NCBI GenBank assembly: GCA_900551015.1
Contig: URUI01000013.1
Span: 1 to 36,816, forward strand
From: an uncultured Collinsella sp.
GTDB lineage: Bacteria; Actinomycetota; Coriobacteriia; Coriobacteriales; Coriobacteriaceae
Direction of reading: 5' to 3'
Length of the DNA: 36,816 nucleotides
The translations under genes were made by a program, and so were the position numbers. Under the pieces are notes generated by a model. The model ran no database searches. It was not told the origin of the DNA and was given only the letters and a program-made list of their open reading frames with translations. Below, in pieces: positions 7,896 to 14,826 of this stretch (position 1 is its first letter; every line of letters begins with the position of its first letter).

Positions 7896-8834
7896 TTATC
7901 CACGGAGAAACGCGTATGCGCTCGTTGCTGCTATGGCTCCATCCGAAACAGCGGTCACAACCTGGCGTAAACGTTTGGAACGGATATCGCCAGCGGCAAA
8001 TAAGCCAGGCGTGCGGGTGGCCATCGATTCGTCGGTCACAATACCGCCGTCGGACGCCAAATCTACCAGATGCTCTACAAGCTCAGTATGGGGCTGCGTG
8101 CCAGCAAAGACAAAAATGCCAAACGAACCAGGATCAAAGGACTCAGTGTGCATTTCACTAGTCGCATTGTCCTTGAACGTGATTGTCGTGGGCATCGCTT
8201 CACCAGAAAGCTCAACAATACTAGTTTGGTACCTAACTGAAATATTATCTTTTGCGAGCACCTTTTGAACCACGCCATCGGGGGCACGGAACTGATCGCG
8301 GCGCAAGACGATGGTCACGCTGCTGGCGATTTCTGACAAGAACAGGGCTTCCTCGCAGGCAGCATTGCCGCCACCGATAACATAGACCTGTTTACCGCGG
8401 AAGAACATGCCGTCACATGTTGCGCAATATGAAACGCCACGACCGCGATACGTATCCTCGCCTGCGAAACCTGCCGGACGCGGCGTGGCACCCATGCAAG
8501 CGATAACGCTCGAGGCCAGCGTATCGCCCATATCGTGATGTACCGTAAACAACGCTGCATCGGCATCGTAATCGATACCCGTAACCATGCTCCATGTAAC
8601 CTGTGCTCCCAGGCCCTCTGCATGCTGCTGAAAACGCTCGCCGAGTTCGGCGCCACTCAGGAGCGGGAAACCCGGATAGTTCTCGACCTCATTGGTTGTG
8701 GCGATCTGCCCTCCCGACATGCCCTGCTCAATCACGGTCGTCGTCAGGTTGGCACGCGCAGCATAAATGGCGGCAGCATAGCCCGCGGGGCCGCCACCGA
8801 TAATCGCAACATCGATCGGCTTATCGGTAGTCAT
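7896..8834 (-). CDS. trxB: thioredoxin-disulfide reductase
   Basis: FAD flavoprotein of 312 residues that reduces thioredoxin with NADPH. The FAD-binding GGGPAGYAAAIYAAR is at about residues 13-27, the redox pair C137-ATC-140 is in SYCATCDG, the NADPH Rossmann motif GGGNAACEEALFLS follows at about 153-166, and the C-terminal FAD contact is TRTPGLFAAGDIR. The start at 8834 is set by AAAGGA upstream (AAAGGACGCTTCATG); an upstream in-frame ATG at 8909 is not preceded by a ribosome site. It is divergent from the glycosyltransferase gene, with a 118-bp shared promoter region. The stand-alone position without trxA is common. Confidence 0.96.
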   Translation of the reverse strand: MTTDKPIDVAIIGGGPAGYAAAIYAARANLTTTVIEQGMSGGQIATTNEVENYPGFPLLSGAELGERFQQHAEGLGAQVTWSMVTGIDYDADAALFTVHHDMGDTLASSVIACMGATPRPAGFAGEDTYRGRGVSYCATCDGMFFRGKQVYVIGGGNAACEEALFLSEIASSVTIVLRRDQFRAPDGVVQKVLAKDNISVRYQTSIVELSGEAMPTTITFKDNATSEMHTESFDPGSFGIFVFAGTQPHTELVEHLVDLASDGGIVTDESMATRTPGLFAAGDIRSKRLRQVVTAVSDGAIAATSAYAFLRG

Positions 8835-8952
8835 GAAGCGTCCTTTCGTCGAAACGTTGTCGTTCTTTGCGCTCGTACCCAAATTTACGTGAACGTGACA
8901 CTCATGCACTACAATGATAAAACCGTATTACAAAGCTGAAGGGGAGTTATCG

Positions 8953-10254
8953 ATGGACCAGGCGCAGACGAGTGACGACGCTCCCCTGCTCACGCACAGC
9001 ACTCCTCAATCGGAGCAAACCACGCTCCTGGCTCAGCAAAAACCTCTCGTGACCATCGTGCACGCCTCCGTTGGCTCGGGCCACAAGGCCGCCGCAAATG
9101 CGATAGCGCAGGCATTCGACCTCATCCGCGGCACCAATGGCATCCCCGAGGATATTGAGATTGAAGTGCTCGATATCCTTGATTTTGGACGTATTAAATT
9201 CGACGGCAATAAGACCGCGGCTTCTTTTACGGAAGCCACGCGCCCCATTTACGACCTGACCTGGCGATATACGCTTACGGGACATCTTCTCTGGGGTGGC
9301 GGAACGGCATGGTCGCGAATTATGTTCCCCGCCTTCAACGAATATATTCGTAGCCGCAGGCCCATAGCCGTGGTTGCAACGCACATCACAGCAGCCAATG
9401 TTGCCGTGGGCGCCCGCGTAATTACGGGTATCGATTATCCGGTCATCTGCGTACCGACCGACTACGAAGTCGAGGGATGGTGGCCCCACAAGGACACCGA
9501 TTTATTCTGTGTTGCCAACGAATTTATGGCCGAAACGCTGCGTCCGCGCAAGGTGCTCGAGACAAAGATTCGCATTACCGGCATTCCTATTCGCACCGGA
9601 TTCGACACGGATTACGATCGCGAGGAAGAGCTAGCTAAGTTCAACCTCCCCACCGACAAGACCGTCGTGCTGGTAATGGCCGGTGCCAGCTTGCCTCAAC
9701 CGTACGTTCGCTTTCGCGCGGAGATGGACCGCACCCTCCCCTTCCTACGCAGCTTCGAAGACATGCACTTTGTCTTTTTGCCGGGCAAAGACACCGAATA
9801 TGCCACCCGCCTCAAAACGCTCTTCGACGCCATGAAGCTCGAAAACGTCACGGTTCTGGACTATGTCGATGATATGGCAGCGCTTATGCTCGGCTGCGAC
9901 CTGGCAATTCTCAAATCGGGCGGACTCACCGTCACCGAATGCCTGTGCGCACACCTGCCGATGATCCTGTTGGGCAAGTCCTATGGCCAGGAAAAGGCCA
10001 ACACCACCATGCTCACCGGCATGGGCGCCAGCATGCATGTCACCACCGCACGAGAGCTCATCGTGACGTTGCGGCATCTCCACGATCATCCTGAGTCGCT
10101 CAAGCCACTGCTCATCAACGGCGAAGTACTACGCCGCCCCCACGCAGCCGAAGACATAGCCATCGCAACCATGGAGCTCGTAGGCAAACCCCAAAAGCGC
10201 AAACGAGCCTTCTGCCGCTTCTACTGGGGCGGAAAACCCGCGCACATCCGCTAG
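8953..10254 (+). CDS. MGDG-synthase/UgtP-type glycosyltransferase
   Basis: A 433-residue GT28-type (GT-B fold) glycosyltransferase. The N-terminal acceptor domain has the ASVGSGHKAAANAIAQAF signature of monogalactosyl-diacylglycerol synthases and processive diacylglycerol glucosyltransferases. The C-terminal donor domain has LVMAGAS and the sugar-nucleotide site CDLAILKSGGLTVTECLCAHLPMIL. It probably adds glucose or galactose from a UDP-sugar to diacylglycerol to make glycolipid anchors; donor and linkage cannot be read. The start is the ATG at 8953, preceded by AAGGGGAG. A TACAAT hexamer at 8910-8915 is a plausible -10. The C-terminal ~20 residues are basic and could aid membrane contact. 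Confidence 0.9.
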   Translation: MDQAQTSDDAPLLTHSTPQSEQTTLLAQQKPLVTIVHASVGSGHKAAANAIAQAFDLIRGTNGIPEDIEIEVLDILDFGRIKFDGNKTAASFTEATRPIYDLTWRYTLTGHLLWGGGTAWSRIMFPAFNEYIRSRRPIAVVATHITAANVAVGARVITGIDYPVICVPTDYEVEGWWPHKDTDLFCVANEFMAETLRPRKVLETKIRITGIPIRTGFDTDYDREEELAKFNLPTDKTVVLVMAGASLPQPYVRFRAEMDRTLPFLRSFEDMHFVFLPGKDTEYATRLKTLFDAMKLENVTVLDYVDDMAALMLGCDLAILKSGGLTVTECLCAHLPMILLGKSYGQEKANTTMLTGMGASMHVTTARELIVTLRHLHDHPESLKPLLINGEVLRRPHAAEDIAIATMELVGKPQKRKRAFCRFYWGGKPAHIR

Positions 10255-10267
10255 CGTCTTAATTTCC

Positions 10268-10371
10268 GCTTGCCTGCGGGAGGCCCCTATATATCATCCC
10301 GTGCTCAAACATTCTCGCTTCGCTGCGAAACTGCGCGCGGGACGATATATAGGGGCCTCCCGCAGGTAAGC
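10268..10371 (+). repeat. Structured hairpin repeat, copy 1
   Basis: Arms 10268-10295 and 10344-10371 match at 27 of 28 positions and extend inward to 10301/10338 with one mismatch. The loop (10302-10337) contains TGCTCAAACATTCTCGC and GCTGCGAAACTGCGC. Copy 2 carries the same core in opposite orientation. This looks like a REP- or MITE-like dispersed palindrome; no coding capacity is seen. Confidence 0.85.
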
Positions 10372-10396
10372 TGCGTTAACGTACCAGCGGCTATAC

Positions 10397-10430
10397 CAGA
10401 TTCCCCACCAGTAGAATCTGCAAAGGGGAA
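10397..10430. repeat. Small competing hairpins
   Basis: CAGATTC (10397-10403) pairs with GAATCTG (10414-10420). Alternatively TTCCCC (10401-10406) pairs with GGGGAA (10425-10430). The two pairings share bases, so only one can form at a time. Confidence 0.55.
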
Positions 10431-10447
10431 CCAGAAAATATAAATAC

Positions 10448-10496
10448 AGTAAGTCGATGCGACAAAGGAGGCGTCCCTTCATCGCATCGACTTACT
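10448..10496. repeat. 15-bp perfect inverted repeat
   Basis: AGTAAGTCGATGCGA at 10448-10462 pairs exactly with 10482-10496, leaving a 19-base loop. There is no T-tract. It sits between the two copies of the larger repeat. Confidence 0.8.
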
Positions 10497-10529
10497 AGAA
10501 AAGTAAATATTGTTTCAAGCGAGTAGCCG

Positions 10530-10632
10530 CCCGCCCGGGGCTTACCTATATCGTTCCACGCGCAGTTTCGCAGCGAGCGAAGCGACGCGAGAATGTTTGA
10601 GCATGGAATGATATAGGTAAGCCCCGGGCGGG
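10530..10632 (-). repeat. Structured hairpin repeat, copy 2 (inverted)
   Basis: Arms 10530-10552 and 10610-10632 are a perfect 23-bp match. They extend inward imperfectly, with TTCCA facing TGGAA. Read on the minus strand, the core has the same TGCTCAAACATTCTCGC and GCTGCGAAACTGCGCG blocks as copy 1, with about nine extra bases between them. It ends 15 bases from the dut stop codon, so it may also serve as the dut transcript end. Confidence 0.85.
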
Positions 10633-10647
10633 AGGGATACGGGCGCC

Positions 10648-11091
10648 CTAGGCGATGCCGCTGGAGCCGAAGCCTCCTTTGCCTCGGTCGGTTTCGTCTA
10701 GTTCTTCTACTTCTATGAGATTGACCGTGGGGACTTCTTGGATGACGAGTTGGGCTATGCGGTCGCCTTTATTGATTTGAATGTTATTGGAGGGATCCAG
10801 GTTGATGAGGATAACCTTGAGTTCTCCTCGGTAGTGGGCGTCGATGAGGCCCGGCGTATTGACTATAGACAGGCCCTGCTTGATGGCCAAGCCGCTGCGG
10901 GGCTGGACGAAGCCGGCGTAGCCATCGGGCAGGGCGATGGCCAGCCCCGTAGAGACCAGACGGCGTTCGAAGGGCTTCAGGACGCAGTCTTCGTTGGAGC
11001 GTAGATCCAAGCCGGCATCGGTGGGATGGGCGTATTTGGGAAGCTCGAGGGTGGGGTCGAGACGCTTTATGTTGACGGTAATGTTGGACAT
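10648..11091 (-). CDS. dut: dUTP diphosphatase (dUTPase)
   Basis: Trimeric dUTPase of 147 residues that hydrolyses dUTP to dUMP and PPi, keeping uracil out of DNA. The five family motifs are visible: PTDAGLDLRS (motif 1), QPRSGLA (2), GLIDAHYRGELKVILIN (3), GDRIAQLVI (4), and the C-terminal GKGGFGSSG (5) that closes over the active site. It starts four bases after the nrdR stop, so nrdR-dut are one operon that also includes the upstream LysM gene. The pairing with a dNTP-synthesis repressor is sensible. Confidence 0.96.
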   Translation of the reverse strand: MSNITVNIKRLDPTLELPKYAHPTDAGLDLRSNEDCVLKPFERRLVSTGLAIALPDGYAGFVQPRSGLAIKQGLSIVNTPGLIDAHYRGELKVILINLDPSNNIQINKGDRIAQLVIQEVPTVNLIEVEELDETDRGKGGFGSSGIA

Positions 11092-11095
11092 GGAA

Positions 11096-11539
11096 TCACC
11101 TTAGCTTGTCGAGCTCTTGCAGAAATTCATCGACGTCTTTGAAATCGCGGTAGACCGAGGCAAAACGGATGTACGCAACCTTGTCGATCTTGGCCAAGCG
11201 CTTGAGCACCATGTCACCCAACTCATGGGACGTGACGGCCGTCAGCGTGCGAGAGCGAAGCTCGACCTCGATGTCATCGATAATCTCATTGAGCTTCTTA
11301 GTGTCGATATCGCGCTTGATGGTGGCGCGCATCAAGCCGACAAGAAGCTTATTGCGATCGAACCGCTGCTTGGTTCCGTCTGACTTAATGACCTCGATTG
11401 GGTCTTCGCATCGCTCGAACGTTGTAAAACGATAGTTACACGAGCAACATTCGCGGCGGCGCTTAATGGTGTTATTTGACTCCTGCATACGGGAATCAAC
11501 GACGCGGGTATGTGCCTTGCCGCATTTGGGACAGCGCAT
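11096..11539 (-). CDS. nrdR: transcriptional repressor NrdR
   Basis: A 147-residue repressor of ribonucleotide reductase genes. An N-terminal zinc ribbon (MRCPKCGKAHTRVVDSR, then ECCSCNYRFTTFE) is followed by an ATP-cone (about residues 49-139) that senses ATP/dATP. AGAGGAGG lies just upstream of the ATG. Unusually, the start codon lies in the 3' arm of a perfect 12-bp inverted repeat (11534-11577) and the Shine-Dalgarno spans the loop and the arm edge. No NrdR boxes are seen in the window, and its reductase targets are elsewhere. Confidence 0.96.
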   Translation of the reverse strand: MRCPKCGKAHTRVVDSRMQESNNTIKRRRECCSCNYRFTTFERCEDPIEVIKSDGTKQRFDRNKLLVGLMRATIKRDIDTKKLNEIIDDIEVELRSRTLTAVTSHELGDMVLKRLAKIDKVAYIRFASVYRDFKDVDEFLQELDKLR

Positions 11540-11577
11540 GGTACCTCCTCTTAAACGATAACAAGGGTACCATGCGC
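11534..11577 (-). promoter_or_regulatory. 12-bp perfect stem-loop enclosing the nrdR start codon
   Basis: GCGCATGGTACC (11534-11545) and GGTACCATGCGC (11566-11577) are exact reverse complements, with a 20-base loop. On the minus-strand transcript, the nrdR ATG (11539-11537) lies in the 3' arm and most of the AGAGGAGG ribosome site lies in the loop. The LysM stop codon is 14 bases upstream of the 5' arm. The fold could limit nrdR initiation unless opened; this is inference. Confidence 0.6.
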
Positions 11578-11590
11578 AGCGCGATAATGA

Positions 11591-12040
11591 TTACGAACGA
11601 GCAGGAACCTTAAGATGCGCACCGGCGGCGAGCGAACCATGCTCCAGATGATTGACGTTACGGATCATGTCGGAAGTCTCTTGCGTGGAAAGGCCTTCGA
11701 TTGGATATTCCTCGGCAAGCGACCAAAGAGAATCGCCAGGCTGAACGCGAATGGTCTCGTATGTAACGTTGGAAACGGACTCGGCATACGCGGCACGACG
11801 AGCGCTAAAGACCGACGTAGCGAGGACAAAGAAGAGCGTAAGCGCAACGGCGACGGCGACAATCGTCGGAACCTTCAGGGCAACGCGGGCCGGCGCGACT
11901 ACAGCCTGCTGATTGCGCGCAGGCTTTACGGTCAAAGGCTGAAAGCCGGAGCGGCCACCCTGAACAACCGTAAAAGTGGGTTCTGCAGGCGTCTCGAGCT
12001 TAAGGGCGAGGTTTCCCTGGACCATATTCGTTGCGTTCAT
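11591..12040 (-). CDS. LysM-domain membrane protein, SOS-controlled (YneA-like position)
   Basis: A 149-residue protein with a cytoplasmic N-region (about 1-55), one membrane segment (about 55-78, TIVAVAVALTLFFVLATSVF) and an outside LysM domain (about 97-147: IRVQPGDSLWSLAEEY, then HLKVP). It binds peptidoglycan through LysM. It is divergent from lexA, and its promoter has a LexA box between -35 and -10. In Bacillus the SOS cell-division inhibitor YneA has the same layout and place. A division-inhibitor role here is inference. ATG 12040 has AGGAG six bases upstream; ATG 12043 directly before it is closer to the ribosome site than usual. Confidence 0.85.
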   Translation of the reverse strand: MNATNMVQGNLALKLETPAEPTFTVVQGGRSGFQPLTVKPARNQQAVVAPARVALKVPTIVAVAVALTLFFVLATSVFSARRAAYAESVSNVTYETIRVQPGDSLWSLAEEYPIEGLSTQETSDMIRNVNHLEHGSLAAGAHLKVPARS

Positions 12041-12110
12041 CATGTTCTCCTCTCGCGTGTTTTGCTGAGAACAGTTTTATCAAGCCGCGCGGACAAAAAT
12101 GTCTAGCGCG

Positions 12111-12124
12111 AGAACGAATGTTCG
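12111..12124. promoter_or_regulatory. LexA (SOS) box 1
   Basis: AGAACGAATGTTCG contains the palindrome GAAC-N4-GTTC typical of Gram-positive/actinobacterial LexA sites. It lies at or just after the expected transcription start of the LysM gene. Confidence 0.88.
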
Positions 12125-12130
12125 GTTATT

Positions 12131-12158
12131 ATTATCTTCGAACAGTTGTTCCTGTCAA
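12131..12158 (-). promoter_or_regulatory. Promoter of the LysM-nrdR-dut operon
   Basis: On the minus strand the -35 is a consensus TTGACA (12158-12153), and a -10 GATAAT (12136-12131) follows after a 16-base spacer. LexA box 2 fills that spacer, so LexA binding would block RNA polymerase directly. Confidence 0.78.
12139..12152. promoter_or_regulatory. LexA (SOS) box 2
   Basis: CGAACAGTTGTTCC matches CGAAC-N4-GTTCC. Its centre is 28 bp from box 1 and 28 bp from box 3. Confidence 0.93.
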
Positions 12159-12166
12159 GCAAAATT

Positions 12167-12180
12167 CGAACATTTGTTTG
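12167..12180. promoter_or_regulatory. LexA (SOS) box 3
   Basis: CGAACATTTGTTTG matches CGAAC-N4-GTTTG with one weaker half-site. It is 24 bases upstream of the lexA start codon and probably gives autorepression. Confidence 0.88.
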
Positions 12181-12203
12181 ACATGGGTAGAGAGGATGCC
12201 CTG

Positions 12204-12848
12204 ATGGCTCGCAAAATTACCAAGCGTCAGCAGCAAATTTACGACTTCATCAAGGAATATCAGCAGGAGAAGGGTTATCCGCCCAGCGTGCGCGAGATGG
12301 CTTCTGCCGTGGGCCTTTCCTCCCCCAGCACCGTGCACGCCCATCTCTCTGCCCTGGAGGCGCGCGGGCTACTCAAGCGCGATGCCACCAAGCCGCGCGC
12401 CCTGGAACTCTTTAACGAGGATGGTTCCTCTGTCTCAATTTCCAAATCTGACGAGCCCACCGCACCTCGCGGAACGGTCTCGCTACCGCTCGTTGGTCGC
12501 GTCGCGGCTGGGATTCCCATTCTGGCCGAGCAGAATATCGAAGACACGTTTACTATCCCGACCGAAATCGCCACTGATCAGGGTTCCTTTATCCTTGAGG
12601 TGCATGGGAGCTCAATGATCAATGTCGGCATCTTCAATGGCGATTACATCATCGTCCGTGAACAAAAGAGTGCCATGAACGGCGAAATTGTCGTGGCCAT
12701 GATTGATGGTTCGGCGACCGTCAAGACGTTCTACAAGGAGCAGGGGCGTGTGCGCTTGCAGCCCGAGAACGACACCATGGAACCTATCTATGCAACGAAT
12801 CCCGTTATCCTGGGCAAAGTCGTCGGCTTGATGCGCCGGTTCTCGTAA
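12204..12848 (+). CDS. lexA: LexA repressor
   Basis: SOS repressor of 214 residues that self-cleaves when bound to RecA-ssDNA. The winged HTH covers residues 1-70 (KRQQQIYDFI, PPSVREMASAVGLSSPSTVHAHLSALE). The cleavage bond is A102-G103 in RVAAGIP, with the catalytic pair S137 (HGSSM) and K174 (ATVKTF). I use ATG 12204 (MARKITKRQ) with AGAGG upstream; ATG 12183 would add seven residues. Three LexA boxes precede it. Its stop overlaps the next start (TAATG), so the downstream membrane protein is translationally coupled. A recA SOS box is at 22358. Confidence 0.97.
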   Translation: MARKITKRQQQIYDFIKEYQQEKGYPPSVREMASAVGLSSPSTVHAHLSALEARGLLKRDATKPRALELFNEDGSSVSISKSDEPTAPRGTVSLPLVGRVAAGIPILAEQNIEDTFTIPTEIATDQGSFILEVHGSSMINVGIFNGDYIIVREQKSAMNGEIVVAMIDGSATVKTFYKEQGRVRLQPENDTMEPIYATNPVILGKVVGLMRRFS

Positions 12849-13552
12849 TGCAAAAACGCATAACCATCTTTGATACCGTCCGCGGGTTTACGATGATTTC
12901 TATGGCAGGTTTTCACGCTTGCTATGATCTCGCCTACCTGTACGGCTGGGATATGCCTTGGTTTACCCAGACTGTCTTTCAAGACGTCTGGCGCGCCAGC
13001 ATCAGCTGGGTATTTTTGTTTATCGCGGGTTGGATGTGCACTCTTTCGCGCAACAATATCAAACGTGCCGCCAAATACGCCTTAGCAGCACTCGTTGTCT
13101 GGTTGGCAACAACACTTGTCTCATTCGACGATTCGGTTAATTTTGGCATCATCTACTGCATGGCCGCATGCACCGGCATCGTGGCGTTGACCGATCCCGT
13201 CCTTAAGAAGATAACGGCGAGATGGGGCATGCCCCTATGCCTTGTGTTGTTCGCCCTCACCTGGAGCATCCCCAAAACGATCTACCCTGTCCCCTACCTG
13301 GCGTGGCTGGGATTTCCGAGCCCTGGGTTTGTCTCAGGTGATTACTACCCCATCATCCCGTTTATCTTTATGTATCTTGCAGGATACTTCGCCGCACACA
13401 TAGCGCAGGGAATCGATAAGACCGTCCCCAGCTGGGCCTACGCCAACCCCCTGCCGGTGCTCGCCGGCCTTGGACGTCACGCACTCCCCTTTTATCTGCT
13501 GCATCAGCCCATCATTCTGGGCATTTTGGAGCTCGTCTACTCGGTGCGATAA
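12848..13552 (+). CDS. DUF1624 / heparan-acetyltransferase-like membrane protein
   Basis: A 234-residue integral membrane protein with about seven hydrophobic segments. The opening RITIFDTVRGFTMISMAGFHACYDLAYLYGW matches the DUF1624 (HGSNAT catalytic-like acyltransferase) pattern, with H23 in the first helix. The end, GRHALPFYLLHQPIILGILELV, has the family's second conserved histidine, as in membrane acyltransferases of surface glycans. Its ATG overlaps the lexA stop by one base, so it should be induced with lexA on DNA damage. Its substrate is unknown. The last 16 bases overlap the convergent hflX stop region. Confidence 0.82.
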   Translation: MQKRITIFDTVRGFTMISMAGFHACYDLAYLYGWDMPWFTQTVFQDVWRASISWVFLFIAGWMCTLSRNNIKRAAKYALAALVVWLATTLVSFDDSVNFGIIYCMAACTGIVALTDPVLKKITARWGMPLCLVLFALTWSIPKTIYPVPYLAWLGFPSPGFVSGDYYPIIPFIFMYLAGYFAAHIAQGIDKTVPSWAYANPLPVLAGLGRHALPFYLLHQPIILGILELVYSVR

Positions 13553-14826
13553 CGCTCGAGCCGCGGTGCAATACGAGCCGGCAACTTCGCCACAATGCGA
13601 ACACCGTCCTCGAGATATTCCTCATGCAGAAGGGTTCCCTGCTCATGCACCAGCGTGATGAGAGCGCCCTCGCGATACGGAATATCAGCGGAAAGCAACA
13701 CATCGGTGGCAGCTGCCTCGCGAGCAATGCGATCAACGAGATCGTCGAGCCCCTCGCCCGTTTGGGCCGAGAACAGAACGGCTTCCGGATAGCGACGACG
13801 GAAACTCAATCGATCAACGCTATCGAGAAGATCGATTTTATTGAATACGGTCAGCGTTAAACGCTCTCCGGCGCCGATCTCATCAAGCACGCGGTCGACA
13901 GCCTCCAGCTGCCGCTCATAGTCCTCGTCAGACGCATCTACGACTTTGAGAATTAGATCGGCACCCAAAACCTCGGACAGCGTCGATTTAAAGGCATCGA
14001 CCAGACCATGGGGCAGCTTTTGAATAAAGCCGACGGTATCGGTAATCGTCATGCCGCGACCGCCGGGCAGGCGATACGAACGCGTCGTCGGGTCGAGCGT
14101 AGCAAACAGCTTGTCCTGCGAAAGTACCGTAGAGCCGGTCAGACGATTGAGCAACGTCGATTTACCGGCATTGGTATAACCGGCTAACGCGACGCGAAAC
14201 GCCGGTGACTCAATGCGGTTCTTGGATTGAACATCGCGACGCTGTTCAACCTGCTTGAGCTCACGACGAAGCGCAGCGATCTTATTACGAATGAGGCGAC
14301 GGTCGACCTCGAGCTGACTTTCGCCCTGACCAAAACGTGAGCCGATGCCGCCGCGCGTCTGCTCCTTGGCGAGATGGCTCCACATGCCACGCAGGCGAGG
14401 CAACAAATATTGAAGCTGTGCCAGCTGTACCTGCAGGCGTCCCTCACGCGTCTGAGCATGCAGGCCAAAGATATCTAGGATCAGTGCTGTACGATCGATA
14501 ATCTTTACCGGCTCGCCCACGGCTTTCTCCAAATAGGATTGCTGCGAGGGGGTCAGGTCGTCGTCAAAAATAACGACATCGGCATCCATGCGATGCACCA
14601 GGCCACACAGCTCTTCAACCTTACCGGAACCGATAAACGATTTAGGATACGGCTTTACCAAACGCTGCGACAAGCGTGCCACGCACTGGGCACCAGCTGT
14701 GTGGGCAAGACGCTCCAGCTCATCAAGCGAGCGATCGAGCGGCCATGCATTGTCGCACCACTCAACACCAACTAAAATGGCACGCTCGGGCTCGGGTGCC
14801 GTGGGAACAAGGGGGAAACGGGCCAT
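13537..14826 (-). CDS. hflX: GTPase HflX
   Basis: Ribosome-associated GTPase of 429 residues that splits stalled or damaged 70S ribosomes. The N-terminal HflX domain (about residues 15-110) and a coiled-coil/arginine-rich GTPase-binding region (GIGSRFGQGESQLEVDRRLI) precede the G domain. G1 is GYTNAGKSTL, G2 lies around TLDPTTR, G3 is DTVGFIQ, G4 is NKID, and a SAQTGEG G5-like loop follows. It overlaps the miaA stop by one base (TAATG), and miaA overlaps miaB, so the three are one tightly coupled unit; miaA-hfq-hflX linkage is also known in proteobacteria. Its 3' end overlaps the DUF1624 gene by 16 bases. Confidence 0.96.
   Translation of the reverse strand: MARFPLVPTAPEPERAILVGVEWCDNAWPLDRSLDELERLAHTAGAQCVARLSQRLVKPYPKSFIGSGKVEELCGLVHRMDADVVIFDDDLTPSQQSYLEKAVGEPVKIIDRTALILDIFGLHAQTREGRLQVQLAQLQYLLPRLRGMWSHLAKEQTRGGIGSRFGQGESQLEVDRRLIRNKIAALRRELKQVEQRRDVQSKNRIESPAFRVALAGYTNAGKSTLLNRLTGSTVLSQDKLFATLDPTTRSYRLPGGRGMTITDTVGFIQKLPHGLVDAFKSTLSEVLGADLILKVVDASDEDYERQLEAVDRVLDEIGAGERLTLTVFNKIDLLDSVDRLSFRRRYPEAVLFSAQTGEGLDDLVDRIAREAAATDVLLSADIPYREGALITLVHEQGTLLHEEYLEDGVRIVAKLPARIAPRLERYRTE

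Larger units (their letters stand above)
10255..10647. other. 393-bp gene-free block packed with hairpins between convergent genes
   Basis: The stretch between the glycosyltransferase stop and the dut stop has no credible gene. It contains two large related hairpin repeats in opposite orientation (10268-10371 and 10530-10632) and, between them, two smaller hairpins (10397-10430 and 10448-10496). No T-run of classical terminator type is attached to any of them. It must at least insulate two convergent transcripts. Confidence 0.85.

Noticed and set aside
10294..10482. 62-codon minus-strand frame in the hairpin block
   Set aside because: It lies across the repeat copy and a perfect hairpin and has no start signal.
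10268..10632. CRISPR array
   Set aside because: There are only two related units in opposite orientation, with no regular short repeats or spacers and no cas genes.
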